From Tistrella mobilis (GTDB lineage Bacteria > Pseudomonadota > Alphaproteobacteria > Tistrellales > Tistrellaceae): DNA of 64,000 nt. The notes under the pieces are model-generated. The model worked only from the letters and a program-made list of their open reading frames with translations, ran no database searches and was not told the origin of the DNA. Each line of letters opens with the position of its first letter. Position 1 is the first letter of the stretch. Shown piece after piece: positions 10,246 to 18,282 of this stretch. The translations under genes and the position numbers were made by a program. Where the stretch lies: contig NZ_JBBIAB010000007.1 of NCBI RefSeq assembly GCF_039634785.1, positions 62,001-126,000 on the forward strand, read 5' to 3'.

Positions 10246-10596
10246 GATGACTTTATCCAGCCCGGTTCAGGACCGCCGGCATTGCGGGAGAGGCCGGCAG
10301 GACCGTGACCGCCCTCGTCCGGGTGGACGCGCCTCCGGTGCACTTGTGTACATGCTTGATGGCAGAATCAGCCAACGCACCGATCCCGATTGTGCTCAGC
10401 AGTATCCCTGATCAGGCGCCAGGGCTGGCGCTCAAGCCATGTGTCGCACTCAGGCGCGTCTCTCCATCAAAGCCGCGCACTGCTGTGCCCGTCCTCGACG
10501 GCGACCCACGGTCGATGCCTCAGGGGCAGGACCAGCTGCCAGAGAATTTCAGTCCCTGCCTGACTCCACAACGAAAAGGGAGCGGCCAAATCCTTG
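10246..10596. other. Noncoding stretch at the left border of the low-GC gene
   Basis: No convincing gene: the only long frame (10305-10607, +) has no ribosome site, no recognisable sequence and runs antisense into the methyltransferase gene. A 7-bp hairpin, GCGCCAG-GG-CTGGCGC (10416-10431), is present. Composition changes from GC-rich to AT-rich towards the right end. Confidence 0.5.
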
Positions 10597-11265
10597 TCAG
10601 GGTTTAGTAATAAGGGTAGGCGTCGCATAATAAGGCAGCTTAGACAACTGAAGCCCCTTGTCAGCAATAAACTTGTCGATCACTTCAGTCGCCCCCACAA
10701 CGGCATTATAGTCGTCGACGACAATCATGCCTCCCGGAACGATTCGATCGTACATCCTTTTCAGTGCAAATTCGGTCGGCTCTGCCACATCCATGTCAAG
10801 ATGAAGGAGAGCAAGACGCACGTGAGGGTTTTTCTCCAGGTATGCGGGAAGTGCTTCAAAAACATTCCCGCCGATCAATTCCACATTTCTAAAATTTTTA
10901 TGATTTAGAATCGCCTGCAACTCCGATTTATCCAGACCATCACCTCCCGAATTTTCAAATCTTTTTATGAACTCGATATCTCCATCATTAGTAATGTTGG
11001 TCGTGGGGAATTTCCCAAAGATATCAAATCCAACAATTTTCCGGGAGGACTCGTTTTCAAGCAAACTTCGGAATGTTATGAACCGCAGCAGAGACGTGCC
11101 TTTGTACACGCCAAATTCAAATATGTCACCGGGAAGTCCAGCGACCTTCTTGTAGATTTCATAATGTGCGAGAGCTTTATTTATTCGGGAGGGATGACTG
11201 AACCAATAAAAACCATTCTCATAGTCCCATGCTCTTTCGGCGTCCATCTCTCGTATGATGAGCAT
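10597..11265 (-). CDS. TylF/MycF-type SAM-dependent methyltransferase, probably horizontally acquired
   Basis: 222 residues. The SAM-binding beginning is DIFEFGVYKGTSLLRFITF, and the family core LLHLDMDVAEPTEFALKRMY plus IVPGGMIVVDDYNAVVGATE is characteristic of the macrocin O-methyltransferase (TylF) family. In the family the Asp residues in these two segments bind the catalytic metal. Members methylate sugar hydroxyls in antibiotics or in cell-surface polysaccharides. Base composition is far lower in GC than any neighbour, with many A/T-ending codons, so recent transfer is likely. ATG 11265 has AGGGAAG upstream. Directly before it is the palindrome CCCTGATCAGGG (11275-11286). It is a lone gene without biosynthetic neighbours, so the acceptor is unknown. 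Confidence 0.85.
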   Translation of the reverse strand: MLIIREMDAERAWDYENGFYWFSHPSRINKALAHYEIYKKVAGLPGDIFEFGVYKGTSLLRFITFRSLLENESSRKIVGFDIFGKFPTTNITNDGDIEFIKRFENSGGDGLDKSELQAILNHKNFRNVELIGGNVFEALPAYLEKNPHVRLALLHLDMDVAEPTEFALKRMYDRIVPGGMIVVDDYNAVVGATEVIDKFIADKGLQLSKLPYYATPTLITKP

Positions 11266-11716
11266 TTCAAACTTCCCTGATCAGGGTGATTTGGTACCAA
11301 TTCGAGCACTCAATTTAGAGATCTACCGCAAGGATTTTCTGGAATTTTGCAGGCAGGCGCAACGAAAATATCCGTGACGCGCAATCTGAATAAAACGCGC
11401 CAGATCTTCAACATCGCCACCTATGTCGCGTCATGTCGCGTCGGAGGAGGCGCTCTGCCTCCTCAGCCAGCGCCAGCCTCCATTTGGCCGCGATCGGAAC
11501 AGCGCCACAGCCCCGGCGCAACCGCACTCACCACCCGCGGTCGTCAGGGGGCCGCCAACCATCGACAGGCGAGCGGCTCGCCGACATGGACAAGGCACTC
11601 GCGAGGCACTGCTCCAGCAGCGTGCACCGCTTACTCCGACCAGCCCGCATCATGGCCGACAGTATATCCAGTAAAAAGAAGACAGAGGTTTCGGACTGCG
11701 CCTGCCGGTAAAGACG
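11266..11716. other. 450-base noncoding region on the right border of the imported gene
   Basis: AT-rich near the methyltransferase start, then GC-rich. It holds a palindrome CCCTGATCAGGG (11275-11286), a tandem 10-bp repeat ATGTCGCGTC (11423-11432 and 11433-11442) and an 8-bp hairpin GAGGAGGC/GCCTCCTC (11444-11464). Short frames on the + strand (for example 11423-11674) lack ribosome sites and recognisable sequence. It may be decayed mobile DNA, but no transposase residue pattern could be recognised. Confidence 0.45.
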
Positions 11717-12769
11717 TCAGTCGCTCGCGACCTGCTTCCAGCCCAGCTCGGCGAGCAGCGAGGCCCGGGCGCCGACCACCTTGGCACGCTCGGAGCTCGC
11801 ATTGCCAGTGATGCCGCGGTGATAGACGCCCTGAAGAATGGCGGCCAGGCGGAACATGGCGAAGGCCTTGTAGAACGGCCAGTCGTCGATGCCGTCGCGG
11901 CCGGTGCGGCGGCAATAGGCGGCGACGTATTCCTCTTCCGTCGGCACGCCCAGCGCTCCGAGATCGATCCCGCCGAGGCCGGGGAAGCCCTCGTCGCCGG
12001 CCGGCAGGCTGTAGAACATGGCGTTGTAGGCGAAATCCGCCAGCGGATGGCCGATCGTCGCCAGCTCCCAGTCCAGCACCGCCAGGATCTTCGGCTCGGT
12101 CGGGTGGTAGATCACATTGGCGATGCGATAGTCGCCATGGGCGATCGACACGCTGTCATCGGCCGGGATATTGGCCGGCAGCCAGGCGATCAGCTGATCC
12201 ATCGCCGGGATCTCGTGGGTCTTGGTCGCCTCGTACTGCTTGGACCAGCGGGCGATCTGGCGGGCCATGTAGTCGGTGGCCTTGCCCATATCGGCCAGCC
12301 CCGCCGCCGTGAAGTCCACGCTGTGCAGCGCCGCCATCACCCGGTTGAGCTCGTCATAGGTGGCGCGGCGCTCGTCGGGGCCAAGACCGGGCAGGGTCGG
12401 GTCGGTCAGCACCCGGCCTTCGACATAGTCCATGACATAGAAGGCCGTGCCGATGATCCCTGCATCTTCGCAAAGCAGCCGCGCCGGCGCGACCGGGACA
12501 TCGGTGTCGGCGAGCCCGGCGATGAAGCGATATTCCCGCTCCACCATATGCGCCGAGGGCAGCAGCTTGCCCGGGGGCTTCTTGCGCAGCACATAGCGGC
12601 GCCCCGCGCTCTTCAGCATATAGGTCGGGTTCGACTGCCCGCCCTCGAACTGCAGGATCTCGAGGTCGGCGGGGTCGAAATCGGGCAGACGGTCGGCCAG
12701 ATAGGCCGAAAGCGCCGCCTCGTCGAGGCGATGAGCCTCGCGGACCGGAACGAGATTGGGGCCGGACAT
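11717..12769 (-). CDS. APH-family phosphotransferase, ACAD10/11 kinase-domain-like
   Basis: 350 residues with an aminoglycoside-phosphotransferase fold. The nucleotide-binding part has FEGGQSNPTYMLKSAGRRYV then LRKKPPGKLLPSAHMVEREY; the catalytic loop is AHGDYRIANVIYH and the metal-binding segment is VLDWELATIGHPLADFAY. These exact patterns are those of the N-terminal domain of animal ACAD10/ACAD11 and of LvaA-like bacterial proteins, which phosphorylate 4-hydroxyacyl-CoAs, not of antibiotic-resistance APHs. The start at 12769 leaves the usual N-terminus; a longer frame to 12850 has no better site. It is last in a three-gene - strand operon behind two SDRs. It pairs functionally with the ACAD at 5460 (inference). 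Confidence 0.88.
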   Translation of the reverse strand: MSGPNLVPVREAHRLDEAALSAYLADRLPDFDPADLEILQFEGGQSNPTYMLKSAGRRYVLRKKPPGKLLPSAHMVEREYRFIAGLADTDVPVAPARLLCEDAGIIGTAFYVMDYVEGRVLTDPTLPGLGPDERRATYDELNRVMAALHSVDFTAAGLADMGKATDYMARQIARWSKQYEATKTHEIPAMDQLIAWLPANIPADDSVSIAHGDYRIANVIYHPTEPKILAVLDWELATIGHPLADFAYNAMFYSLPAGDEGFPGLGGIDLGALGVPTEEEYVAAYCRRTGRDGIDDWPFYKAFAMFRLAAILQGVYHRGITGNASSERAKVVGARASLLAELGWKQVASD

Positions 12770-12907
12770 GTGGCGCAGGATCTCCGGAGGTTCAGTGGTG
12801 GATGCAGACGGCCGCGGCCGGACATGACGAAACGGAAGGGCCGGCGTCACCGCCCGCCCCTCCGCTTCAATGTTCCGGCCGGGCTCGTATCGGATGGGTC
12901 CGCCCGC

Positions 12908-13684
12908 TCAGAGCGTGTCGCCGACGGTGACACCGCCGTCGATCACCAGCAGCTGGCCGGTGATGAAACGGGCGGCGTTCGACGCCAGGAACACGGCGGC
13001 GCCGCCGATATCCTCGGGCTCGCCGATCCGGTGCAGCGGGGCCGACTTCTCGACCTTCTCGCGCATCTTGGGGTTCTCCCAGAGCGCGCGGGCGAAATCG
13101 GTCTTGATCAGGCCCGGAGCGATGGCGTTGATGCGGATGTTGTGCGGCCCGTATTCGATCGCGAGGTTGCGCACCATCTGCGCCTCGGCGGCCTTCGACG
13201 CGGCATAGGCGCCCAGCACCGGCGTGCCGCGGATGGCGGCGATCGACGAGATCAGCACGATGGCGCCGTCGCGGCGCTCCTTCATCTCGGGCACCACCTG
13301 ATTGCAGAGCCAGAGATTGGAGAGCACGTTGTTCGACATGATCTTGACGAAGGCCTCGTCGGGCATCTCCGCCGCCGGGCCGTAATAGGGGTTGCTGGCG
13401 GCGTTGCCGACCAGGATGTCGACCCGACCGAACGCCTTGCGGGTCTCGGCGATCAGGTTCTCGCAATCATCCTTGCTGCTGATGTTGCAGGGAACGTCGA
13501 TCGCCTCGGCGCCCTTGGCGACCAGTTCCGCCCGCACCGCGGCGCAGGGCTCGGGCTTGCGGCTGGAGATCACCACCTTCGCACCGGCGGCCGCCATCTG
13601 CTCGGCGATCGACTTGCCGATGCCGCGGGTGGAGCCGGTGATGACCGCGACCTTGCCGGTCAGGTCGAACATCGGATTGGTCAT
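12908..13684 (-). CDS. SDR-family oxidoreductase
   Basis: 258 residues, classical short-chain dehydrogenase. Visible are the cofactor motif TGSTRGIG (about residues 15-22), the structural NAA (LVGNAAS), the active-site SS…YAASK and the C-terminal FITGQLLVIDGGVTVGDTL. The start at 13684 has GGGAGG nine bases upstream. It lies between another SDR and the phosphotransferase in one operon. Similar SDRs linked to ACAD10/11-type genes interconvert oxo- and hydroxyacyl-CoAs, which would fit making or removing a 4-hydroxyl, but the substrate cannot be read from sequence. Confidence 0.9.
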   Translation of the reverse strand: MTNPMFDLTGKVAVITGSTRGIGKSIAEQMAAAGAKVVISSRKPEPCAAVRAELVAKGAEAIDVPCNISSKDDCENLIAETRKAFGRVDILVGNAASNPYYGPAAEMPDEAFVKIMSNNVLSNLWLCNQVVPEMKERRDGAIVLISSIAAIRGTPVLGAYAASKAAEAQMVRNLAIEYGPHNIRINAIAPGLIKTDFARALWENPKMREKVEKSAPLHRIGEPEDIGGAAVFLASNAARFITGQLLVIDGGVTVGDTL

Positions 13685-13763
13685 GGGTCGGGAACCTCCC
13701 TCAGGATCTGTCATGGTCCGGCCTCTCGGGCGGGCCGGCTGGCTTGGCTGCGAAGGACCGCGA

Positions 13764-14540
13764 TCAGGCGGCGGTGTTGCCACCGTCGACCGCAAGCTCG
13801 GTGCCGGTCACGAAGCTGCTCTCGTCGCTGGCGAGATAGAGTGCGGCATAGGCGACCTCTTCCGGCCGGCCCATGCGCCCCATCGGTGCCGCGGTGGAGA
13901 GCGCCGCCTCCATCTTGTCCGGGTTGCGCGCGGCGGTGATCATGTCGCGCACCATCGGGGTCTCGGTGAAGGACGGGTGGATGGAGTTCACCCGGATGTT
14001 GTAGCCGCGCCGGGCACAATGCAATGCCGCCGCCTTGGTGAACAGGCGCACCGCCCCCTTGCTGGAGCAATAGGCCGCGAGGTTCACCGCACCGATCAGG
14101 CCGGCGATCGACGAGATGTTGACGATCGAGCCGCCGCCCGTGCCCTTCATCACCTTGATCGCCTTGCGGGTGCCGAGGAAGGGGCCTTCCGAATTCACCG
14201 CATGGACGCGCTTCCACTCGGCAAGCGTGGTCTCTTCCAGATCGGCCATATAGCCGATACCGGCATTGTTGATCAGCACGTCCAGCCGGCCGAATTCGGC
14301 GACACCGGCATCGACCACCTCTTCCCAGCGGGCTTCGTCGGTGACGTCCTGCTCCATCACCATCACCCGGTCGTGGCCATCGCCCGCCAGATCCGCCTTC
14401 AGCGCCTCCAGCCGGTCGGCCCCCATATCGGTCAGGATCAGCCGGGCCCCTTCGGCCGCGAACAGATGGGCCATCGCCCGGCCCAGGCCGCCGGCGGCCC
14501 CCGTGATCAGAACCACCTTCCCTGCCAGCCGTCCGCCCAT
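13764..14540 (-). CDS. SDR-family oxidoreductase
   Basis: 258 residues with TGAAGGLG cofactor motif, NNAG (VLINNAGIGY), catalytic Ser in NISSIAG and YCSSK. The C-terminus FVTGTELAVDGGNTAA is typical. The ATG at 14540 has GGAGGAGG eight bases upstream, better than the GTG at 14558. Gene order on the - strand is this SDR, the second SDR (79-base gap), then the phosphotransferase (138-base gap), with no terminator between. A palindromic TetR-type operator lies about 103 bases upstream. The enzyme is unlike its neighbour SDR in most positions, so the two probably act on different steps. Confidence 0.9.
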   Translation of the reverse strand: MGGRLAGKVVLITGAAGGLGRAMAHLFAAEGARLILTDMGADRLEALKADLAGDGHDRVMVMEQDVTDEARWEEVVDAGVAEFGRLDVLINNAGIGYMADLEETTLAEWKRVHAVNSEGPFLGTRKAIKVMKGTGGGSIVNISSIAGLIGAVNLAAYCSSKGAVRLFTKAAALHCARRGYNIRVNSIHPSFTETPMVRDMITAARNPDKMEAALSTAAPMGRMGRPEEVAYAALYLASDESSFVTGTELAVDGGNTAA

Positions 14541-14642
14541 GTCCGGGGCCTCCTCCACTGAAAGACATGACGGGTGGGACCGGTCTCGCTGCGGCCCCTT
14601 CCCGCTTGATCTCGGGCAGTGTTTCCGGTTTCATCGCCTACG

Positions 14643-14658
14643 TCAAACGTTCGTTTGA
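14643..14658. promoter_or_regulatory. Best copy of the TetR-type operator, TCAAACG-TT-CGTTTGA
   Basis: Perfect 7-bp arms around TT in the divergent interval between the SDR operon (start 14540, - strand) and the surE-like gene (start 14709, + strand). Related sites occur at 5173-5212, 5384-5399 and 15597-15606. Confidence 0.7.
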
Positions 14659-14708
14659 ACGAGACATCATCTCCACCCGTCTCGATCTGCCCGAGGATGC
14701 CGCCGACG

Positions 14709-15515
14709 ATGACCTCTGCCACCGCAGCCCCGCGCCGGATGCCCGCCCGCATCCTGCTGACCAATGACGACGGCATCGACGGCGAAGGCCTGGCGGTGCT
14801 GGAGCAGATCGCGCGGGAGCTGGCGCCCGAGGTCTGGGTCGTGGCCCCCAGCCGCGACAGCAGCGGCGGGTCCACGGCACTCACCATCCGCCGGCCGCTG
14901 CGGGTGCACGAGCTGGGGCCCCGGCGATACAGGGTCGACGGCACGCCGGCCGATTGCGTGGCGGTCGCCCTGTCTTATCTGATGCCCGATACGAAACCCG
15001 ATCTGGTGCTGTCGGGCATCAATCGCGGCGCCAATCTGGCGGAAGAGGTGATCTATTCGGGAACGGTGGGGGCGGCGACCACCGCCCAGCTGATGGGCAT
15101 TCCGGCAATCGCCCTCAGCCAGACCTTCCGCGACCCGGCCTTCATTCCCTGGGACACGCCGCGGACGCTTGCCCCGGGCATGCTCCGCCGCCTGATCCAG
15201 GCCGGGTGGCCCGCGGATGTCACGCTCAGCCTCAACTTCCCCGACTGCGCCGCCGACGAGGTTCGCGGCGCCCGGCTGACCCGTCAGGGCCGCGGCATGA
15301 TCGGCGGCATCCGCATCGAGTCCACCGTCGACCACCATGGCGACACCGATCTCTGGCTGCGCTTCGACCGCGCCGGTCTGGACCGGACGGACGACTGCGA
15401 CATTCAGGCGCTGCGCGATCGCCATGTGTCGGTAACCCCGCTCGGCGTGGACCGCAGCTGGGCCGGAGATCGCGCACCGCTCGCCGCACTCGCCCAGGGG
15501 CTGATCGATCGCTGA
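14709..15515 (+). CDS. surE: 5'/3'-nucleotidase SurE
   Basis: 268 residues. SurE metal-binding and active-site segments are all visible: ILLTNDDGIDGEG (Asp-Asp near residues 20-21), VAPSRDSSGGSTALT, GTPADCVAVALS and the signature VLSGINRGANLAEEVIYSGTVGAA. The enzyme is a metal-dependent phosphatase acting on nucleoside monophosphates. ATG 14709 has GAGGA upstream; ATG 14739 is an alternative that would still keep the catalytic start. SurE usually neighbours pcm/nlpD, but here it sits between acyl-CoA genes and its promoter region contains the shared operator. It may therefore be a paralogue recruited to lipid or CoA-ester metabolism (inference). Confidence 0.92.
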   Translation: MTSATAAPRRMPARILLTNDDGIDGEGLAVLEQIARELAPEVWVVAPSRDSSGGSTALTIRRPLRVHELGPRRYRVDGTPADCVAVALSYLMPDTKPDLVLSGINRGANLAEEVIYSGTVGAATTAQLMGIPAIALSQTFRDPAFIPWDTPRTLAPGMLRRLIQAGWPADVTLSLNFPDCAADEVRGARLTRQGRGMIGGIRIESTVDHHGDTDLWLRFDRAGLDRTDDCDIQALRDRHVSVTPLGVDRSWAGDRAPLAALAQGLIDR

Positions 15516-15532
15516 ACCTGCTGCCGCCGGTG

Positions 15533-15590
15533 GCGTGCCGGCACGCGATCGCGCGGTTCGCCGGCATTTGTGCGAAACGGGCACAAATGC
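15533..15590. terminator. Two hairpins after surE
   Basis: A perfect 14-bp palindrome GCGTGCC/GGCACGC (15533-15546) is followed by GCATTTGTGC (15564-15573) pairing with GCACAAATGC (15581-15590) across a 7-base loop. Either may end surE transcription. The second is close enough to the next operator to be part of a regulatory region instead. Confidence 0.5.
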
Positions 15591-15596
15591 GTGAGA

Positions 15597-15606
15597 CAAA
15601 CGTTTG
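15597..15606. promoter_or_regulatory. CAAACGTTTG palindrome upstream of the acyl-CoA ligase
   Basis: A perfect 10-bp palindrome in the context GACAAACGTTTGACC, 137 bases before the ligase start. It contains the left half-site and TT centre of the operator at 14643-14658 but with different spacing of the right half. Confidence 0.5.
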
Positions 15607-15742
15607 ACCTGTCGCGCAAGACCAGCCACGATAACGACGACCGGCCGCTCAAGAGCCGGCACTCAACGATAAACGGCACCGCACGCCGGGGGTGTGCGAA
15701 GCGGTGCCGGCCGTGCTGCTGCTAGGGAGGAATATCCGTATC

Positions 15743-17398
15743 ATGTCCCGTCCTCTGCCGCTTCTGGGGCAGATGATGGACAGGCCGCTGTCCATCATTG
15801 CGTTGCTGCAATACGCAGCCCGTTGCCACGCCACGACCGAGATCGTGTCGCGCAACTGCGAAGGCACCATCCACCGCTACGGCTATGGCGACGCCTATGC
15901 CCGGGTGCAGAAGCTGGCCCACGCCCTGGTTTCGCTGGGGGTGACACCCGGCGACCGCGTCGCGACGCTGGCCTGGAACAACCACCGGCATTTCGAGCTG
16001 TATTTCGCGATTTCGGGGATGGGGGCGGTCTGCCACACCATCAACCCGCGCCTCGCCGCCGACCAGATGGCCTATATCCTCAACCATGCCGAGGACAAGG
16101 TTTTGTTCGTCGACCCGACCTTCGTACCGCTGGTGGCCCGGCTTGCCGGCCAGTTGCCCAGGCTGCAGGCCGTGGTGGTGATGACCGACCGGGCGCATAT
16201 GCCCGACGCGCCGGCCGGCTTCGAGACGCTCTGCTATGAAGACCTGATCGAGGGCCAGCCCGAAAGCTATGACTGGCCGGAGCTGGACGAGCGCACGGCA
16301 TCGTCGCTCTGCTACACCTCGGGCACGACCGGCAAGCCCAAGGGCGTGATGTACAGCCATCGCTCCACCGTGCTCCATGCCATGGCAGCGGGTGCCGCCG
16401 AAGGCGTCGGCATTTCGGGCCGCGAATGCGTGCTGCCGGTGGTGCCGCTGTTCCATGTGAACGCCTGGGGCATTCCCTATGCCTGCGCCATGTTCGGCGC
16501 CAAGCTGGTGATGCCCGGCCCGCGTCTGGACGGCGAAGGCCTGCACGAGATGTTCGAGGCCGAGAAGGTCACGATCACCGCGGGCGTGCCGACGGTCTGG
16601 CTGAACCTGATCAACTATCTCCGCCAGTCGGGCAAGCGGCTCGACATGCTGAAGAATCTGCTTATCGGTGGTTCGGCGGCCCCGCTTGCCATGATCCGGA
16701 CCTTCGAGGAAGAGTTCGGCGTGCCGGTGGCCCATGCCTGGGGCATGACCGAGATGAGCCCCGCCGGCACTGTCGGCACGCTCAAGGTGACGGACGAGTC
16801 CAGGCCTGCGGAAGAACGCTGGCTGCTCAAGACATCTCAGGGCCGGATGATCTGCATGGTCGACATGAAGATCGTCGACCCGATGGGCAACCGACTGCCC
16901 CATGACGGCAAGGCCTTCGGCGAACTGCTGGTCGCCGGCCCCTGGATCACCAGCGGTTATTACGAGAATGCCGAAGCCAATGCCTCGGCCTTCGACGACG
17001 AAGGCTGGTTCCGCACCGGCGACGTCGCGACCATCGACCCCGACGGCTATATGCGCATCGTCGACCGGGCGAAGGACGTGATCAAATCGGGTGGCGAGTG
17101 GATCAGCTCCATCGACCTTGAAAATGCGGTGATGGGCCATCCCAAGGTGGCAGAGGCCGCGGTGATCGGCGTTACCCATCCGAAATGGGACGAACGGCCG
17201 CTGCTGATCGTGGTGCCGAAGCCGGGTGAGACCCCCACCAAGGACGAAATCCTGTCCTGGCTGTCGAGCCGCGTGGCGAAGCTCTGGCTGCCCGACGACA
17301 TGGTGCTGGTCGACGAACTGCCCCATAGCGGCACCGGCAAGGTGCTGAAGGCACAGCTCCGCCAGACCTTCCGCGACTACGCACTGCCCACGGCCTGA
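15743..17398 (+). CDS. Medium/long-chain acyl-CoA ligase, AlkK-like
   Basis: 551 residues, a class I adenylate-forming enzyme that activates a fatty acid to acyl-CoA with ATP. The opening LGQMMDRPLSIIALLQYAAR and the context SRNCEGTIHRYGY are close to the AlkK medium-chain ligase pattern. The P-loop is SSLCYTSGTTGKPKG, with the later GMTEMSPAGTVG, TGDVATIDPDGYMRIVDRAK and C-terminal GTGKVLKAQLR with the catalytic Lys. ATG 15743 has AGGGAGG upstream. A CAAACGTTTG operator-like site lies upstream, and a strong terminator follows. It could supply substrates to the dehydrogenases at 5460 and 26041-30387. Confidence 0.92.
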   Translation: MSRPLPLLGQMMDRPLSIIALLQYAARCHATTEIVSRNCEGTIHRYGYGDAYARVQKLAHALVSLGVTPGDRVATLAWNNHRHFELYFAISGMGAVCHTINPRLAADQMAYILNHAEDKVLFVDPTFVPLVARLAGQLPRLQAVVVMTDRAHMPDAPAGFETLCYEDLIEGQPESYDWPELDERTASSLCYTSGTTGKPKGVMYSHRSTVLHAMAAGAAEGVGISGRECVLPVVPLFHVNAWGIPYACAMFGAKLVMPGPRLDGEGLHEMFEAEKVTITAGVPTVWLNLINYLRQSGKRLDMLKNLLIGGSAAPLAMIRTFEEEFGVPVAHAWGMTEMSPAGTVGTLKVTDESRPAEERWLLKTSQGRMICMVDMKIVDPMGNRLPHDGKAFGELLVAGPWITSGYYENAEANASAFDDEGWFRTGDVATIDPDGYMRIVDRAKDVIKSGGEWISSIDLENAVMGHPKVAEAAVIGVTHPKWDERPLLIVVPKPGETPTKDEILSWLSSRVAKLWLPDDMVLVDELPHSGTGKVLKAQLRQTFRDYALPTA

Positions 17399-17409
17399 CC
17401 GGCACGGAA

Positions 17410-17441
17410 CACCCCCGGCCCGCCTTTGCGGACCGGGGGTG
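17410..17441. terminator. Bidirectional terminator between convergent genes
   Basis: CACCCCCGG (17410-17418) pairs with 17433-17441, with a further short inner pairing. It fits in the 48-base gap between the ligase and the MaoC gene, so it can serve both strands. Confidence 0.75.
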
Positions 17442-17446
17442 GCCGA

Positions 17447-17908
17447 TCAGGCGAAGTTCACGATCGACAGGGTCTCGGCGACGCAGACCGGCCGCTCCTG
17501 GCCTTCCCGCTCCACCGTGATCTCGACCGTCAGGCGCAGCGAGCCGGGCCCCTGCTCGTCCACCGCCTTCAGGACGCCCCGGCCGCGCACGCGGCTGCCA
17601 GCCGGAACCGGCGCCGTGAAGCGAACCTTGTTGGAGCCGTAATTGATCGAGGAGGCAACGCCTTCGATCTTCCAGATGCCGGCCATGATCATCGGAACCA
17701 GCGACAGGGTCAGATAGCCATGGGCGATGGTGGATTTCCACGGGGTTTCACGGGCGGCACGCTCGACATCCAGATGAATCCACTGGAAATCACCGGTTGC
17801 CTCGGCAAACTTGTTGATCCGGTCCTGATCGACAAGAATCCAGTCGCTGACCCCCAGCTCGGATCCCACGGCAGACTTCAGCTCTTCCGCTCCGCTGATA
17901 ACGCGCAT
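17447..17908 (-). CDS. MaoC-family (R)-specific enoyl-CoA hydratase-like protein
   Basis: 153 residues, a single hot-dog domain. The hydratase-2 signature is clear: INKFAEATGDFQWIHLD (catalytic Asp and His), then STIAHGYLTLSLVPMI. Such enzymes hydrate trans-2-enoyl-CoA to (R)-3-hydroxyacyl-CoA. The start at 17908 has GAGGAGG ten bases upstream. It is divergent from the Liv transporter and convergent with the AlkK-like ligase. Being alone in its operon, its pathway is inferred from neighbours only. Confidence 0.9.
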   Translation of the reverse strand: MRVISGAEELKSAVGSELGVSDWILVDQDRINKFAEATGDFQWIHLDVERAARETPWKSTIAHGYLTLSLVPMIMAGIWKIEGVASSINYGSNKVRFTAPVPAGSRVRGRGVLKAVDEQGPGSLRLTVEITVEREGQERPVCVAETLSIVNFA

Positions 17909-17941
17909 GAGTTTAAGGCCTCCTCTTTGGTTGCGCCTTTT

Positions 17942-18043
17942 GGTGGATTTTAAATACTGTTCATCCACCTGAAATTATATGACCACCCCAACGGTTTTTC
18001 AAAGAGTTTGCTCTGAATTCTGCACTGCGAAATGATATTTCGC
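17942..18043. promoter_or_regulatory. AT-rich divergent promoter region with two inverted repeats
   Basis: The 374-base gap between the MaoC gene and the Liv operon contains GGTGGAT (17942-17948)/ATCCACC (17963-17969) and the tighter GCGAAAT-GAT-ATTTCGC (18027-18043), which looks like an operator. The remainder (18044-18282) is GC-rich with short hairpins, for example ACCGGCC/GGCCGGT (18122-18142), probably the Liv mRNA leader. No gene is seen here. Confidence 0.5.
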
Positions 18044-18282
18044 TGTTTTTGAAGCCCAGGATCGATTAGGTTATAAGCAATTGTGGTGCAAGGCCCTGAG
18101 AGGCCGCACCGCCAACAACATACCGGCCAGGTAAAGGCCGGTCCGGATGCCGGTTCGACAGGAACGGGCATCCGTCAGGAACAGGCACCGCCGATGGCGG
18201 CGCGCGCCCCCGGGAGGGCGCCCGTGTCCGCGCCGGCAGATGTGCCGCTACGCAACGACGTAGGATGCCAAGGGAGGCTGCG

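Noticed and set aside
10305-10607. 100-codon open frame on the + strand
   Set aside because: No ribosome site, no recognisable sequence, and it ends antisense inside the TylF-type gene.
11347-11811. 154-codon and nested shorter frames on the + strand
   Set aside because: No start signals or family features. They might be remnants of mobile DNA, but no transposase motif could be found.
11717-12769. Aminoglycoside resistance phosphotransferase
   Set aside because: The APH fold is present, but the sequence patterns and neighbours fit the ACAD10/11-type acyl-CoA kinase group, not resistance enzymes.
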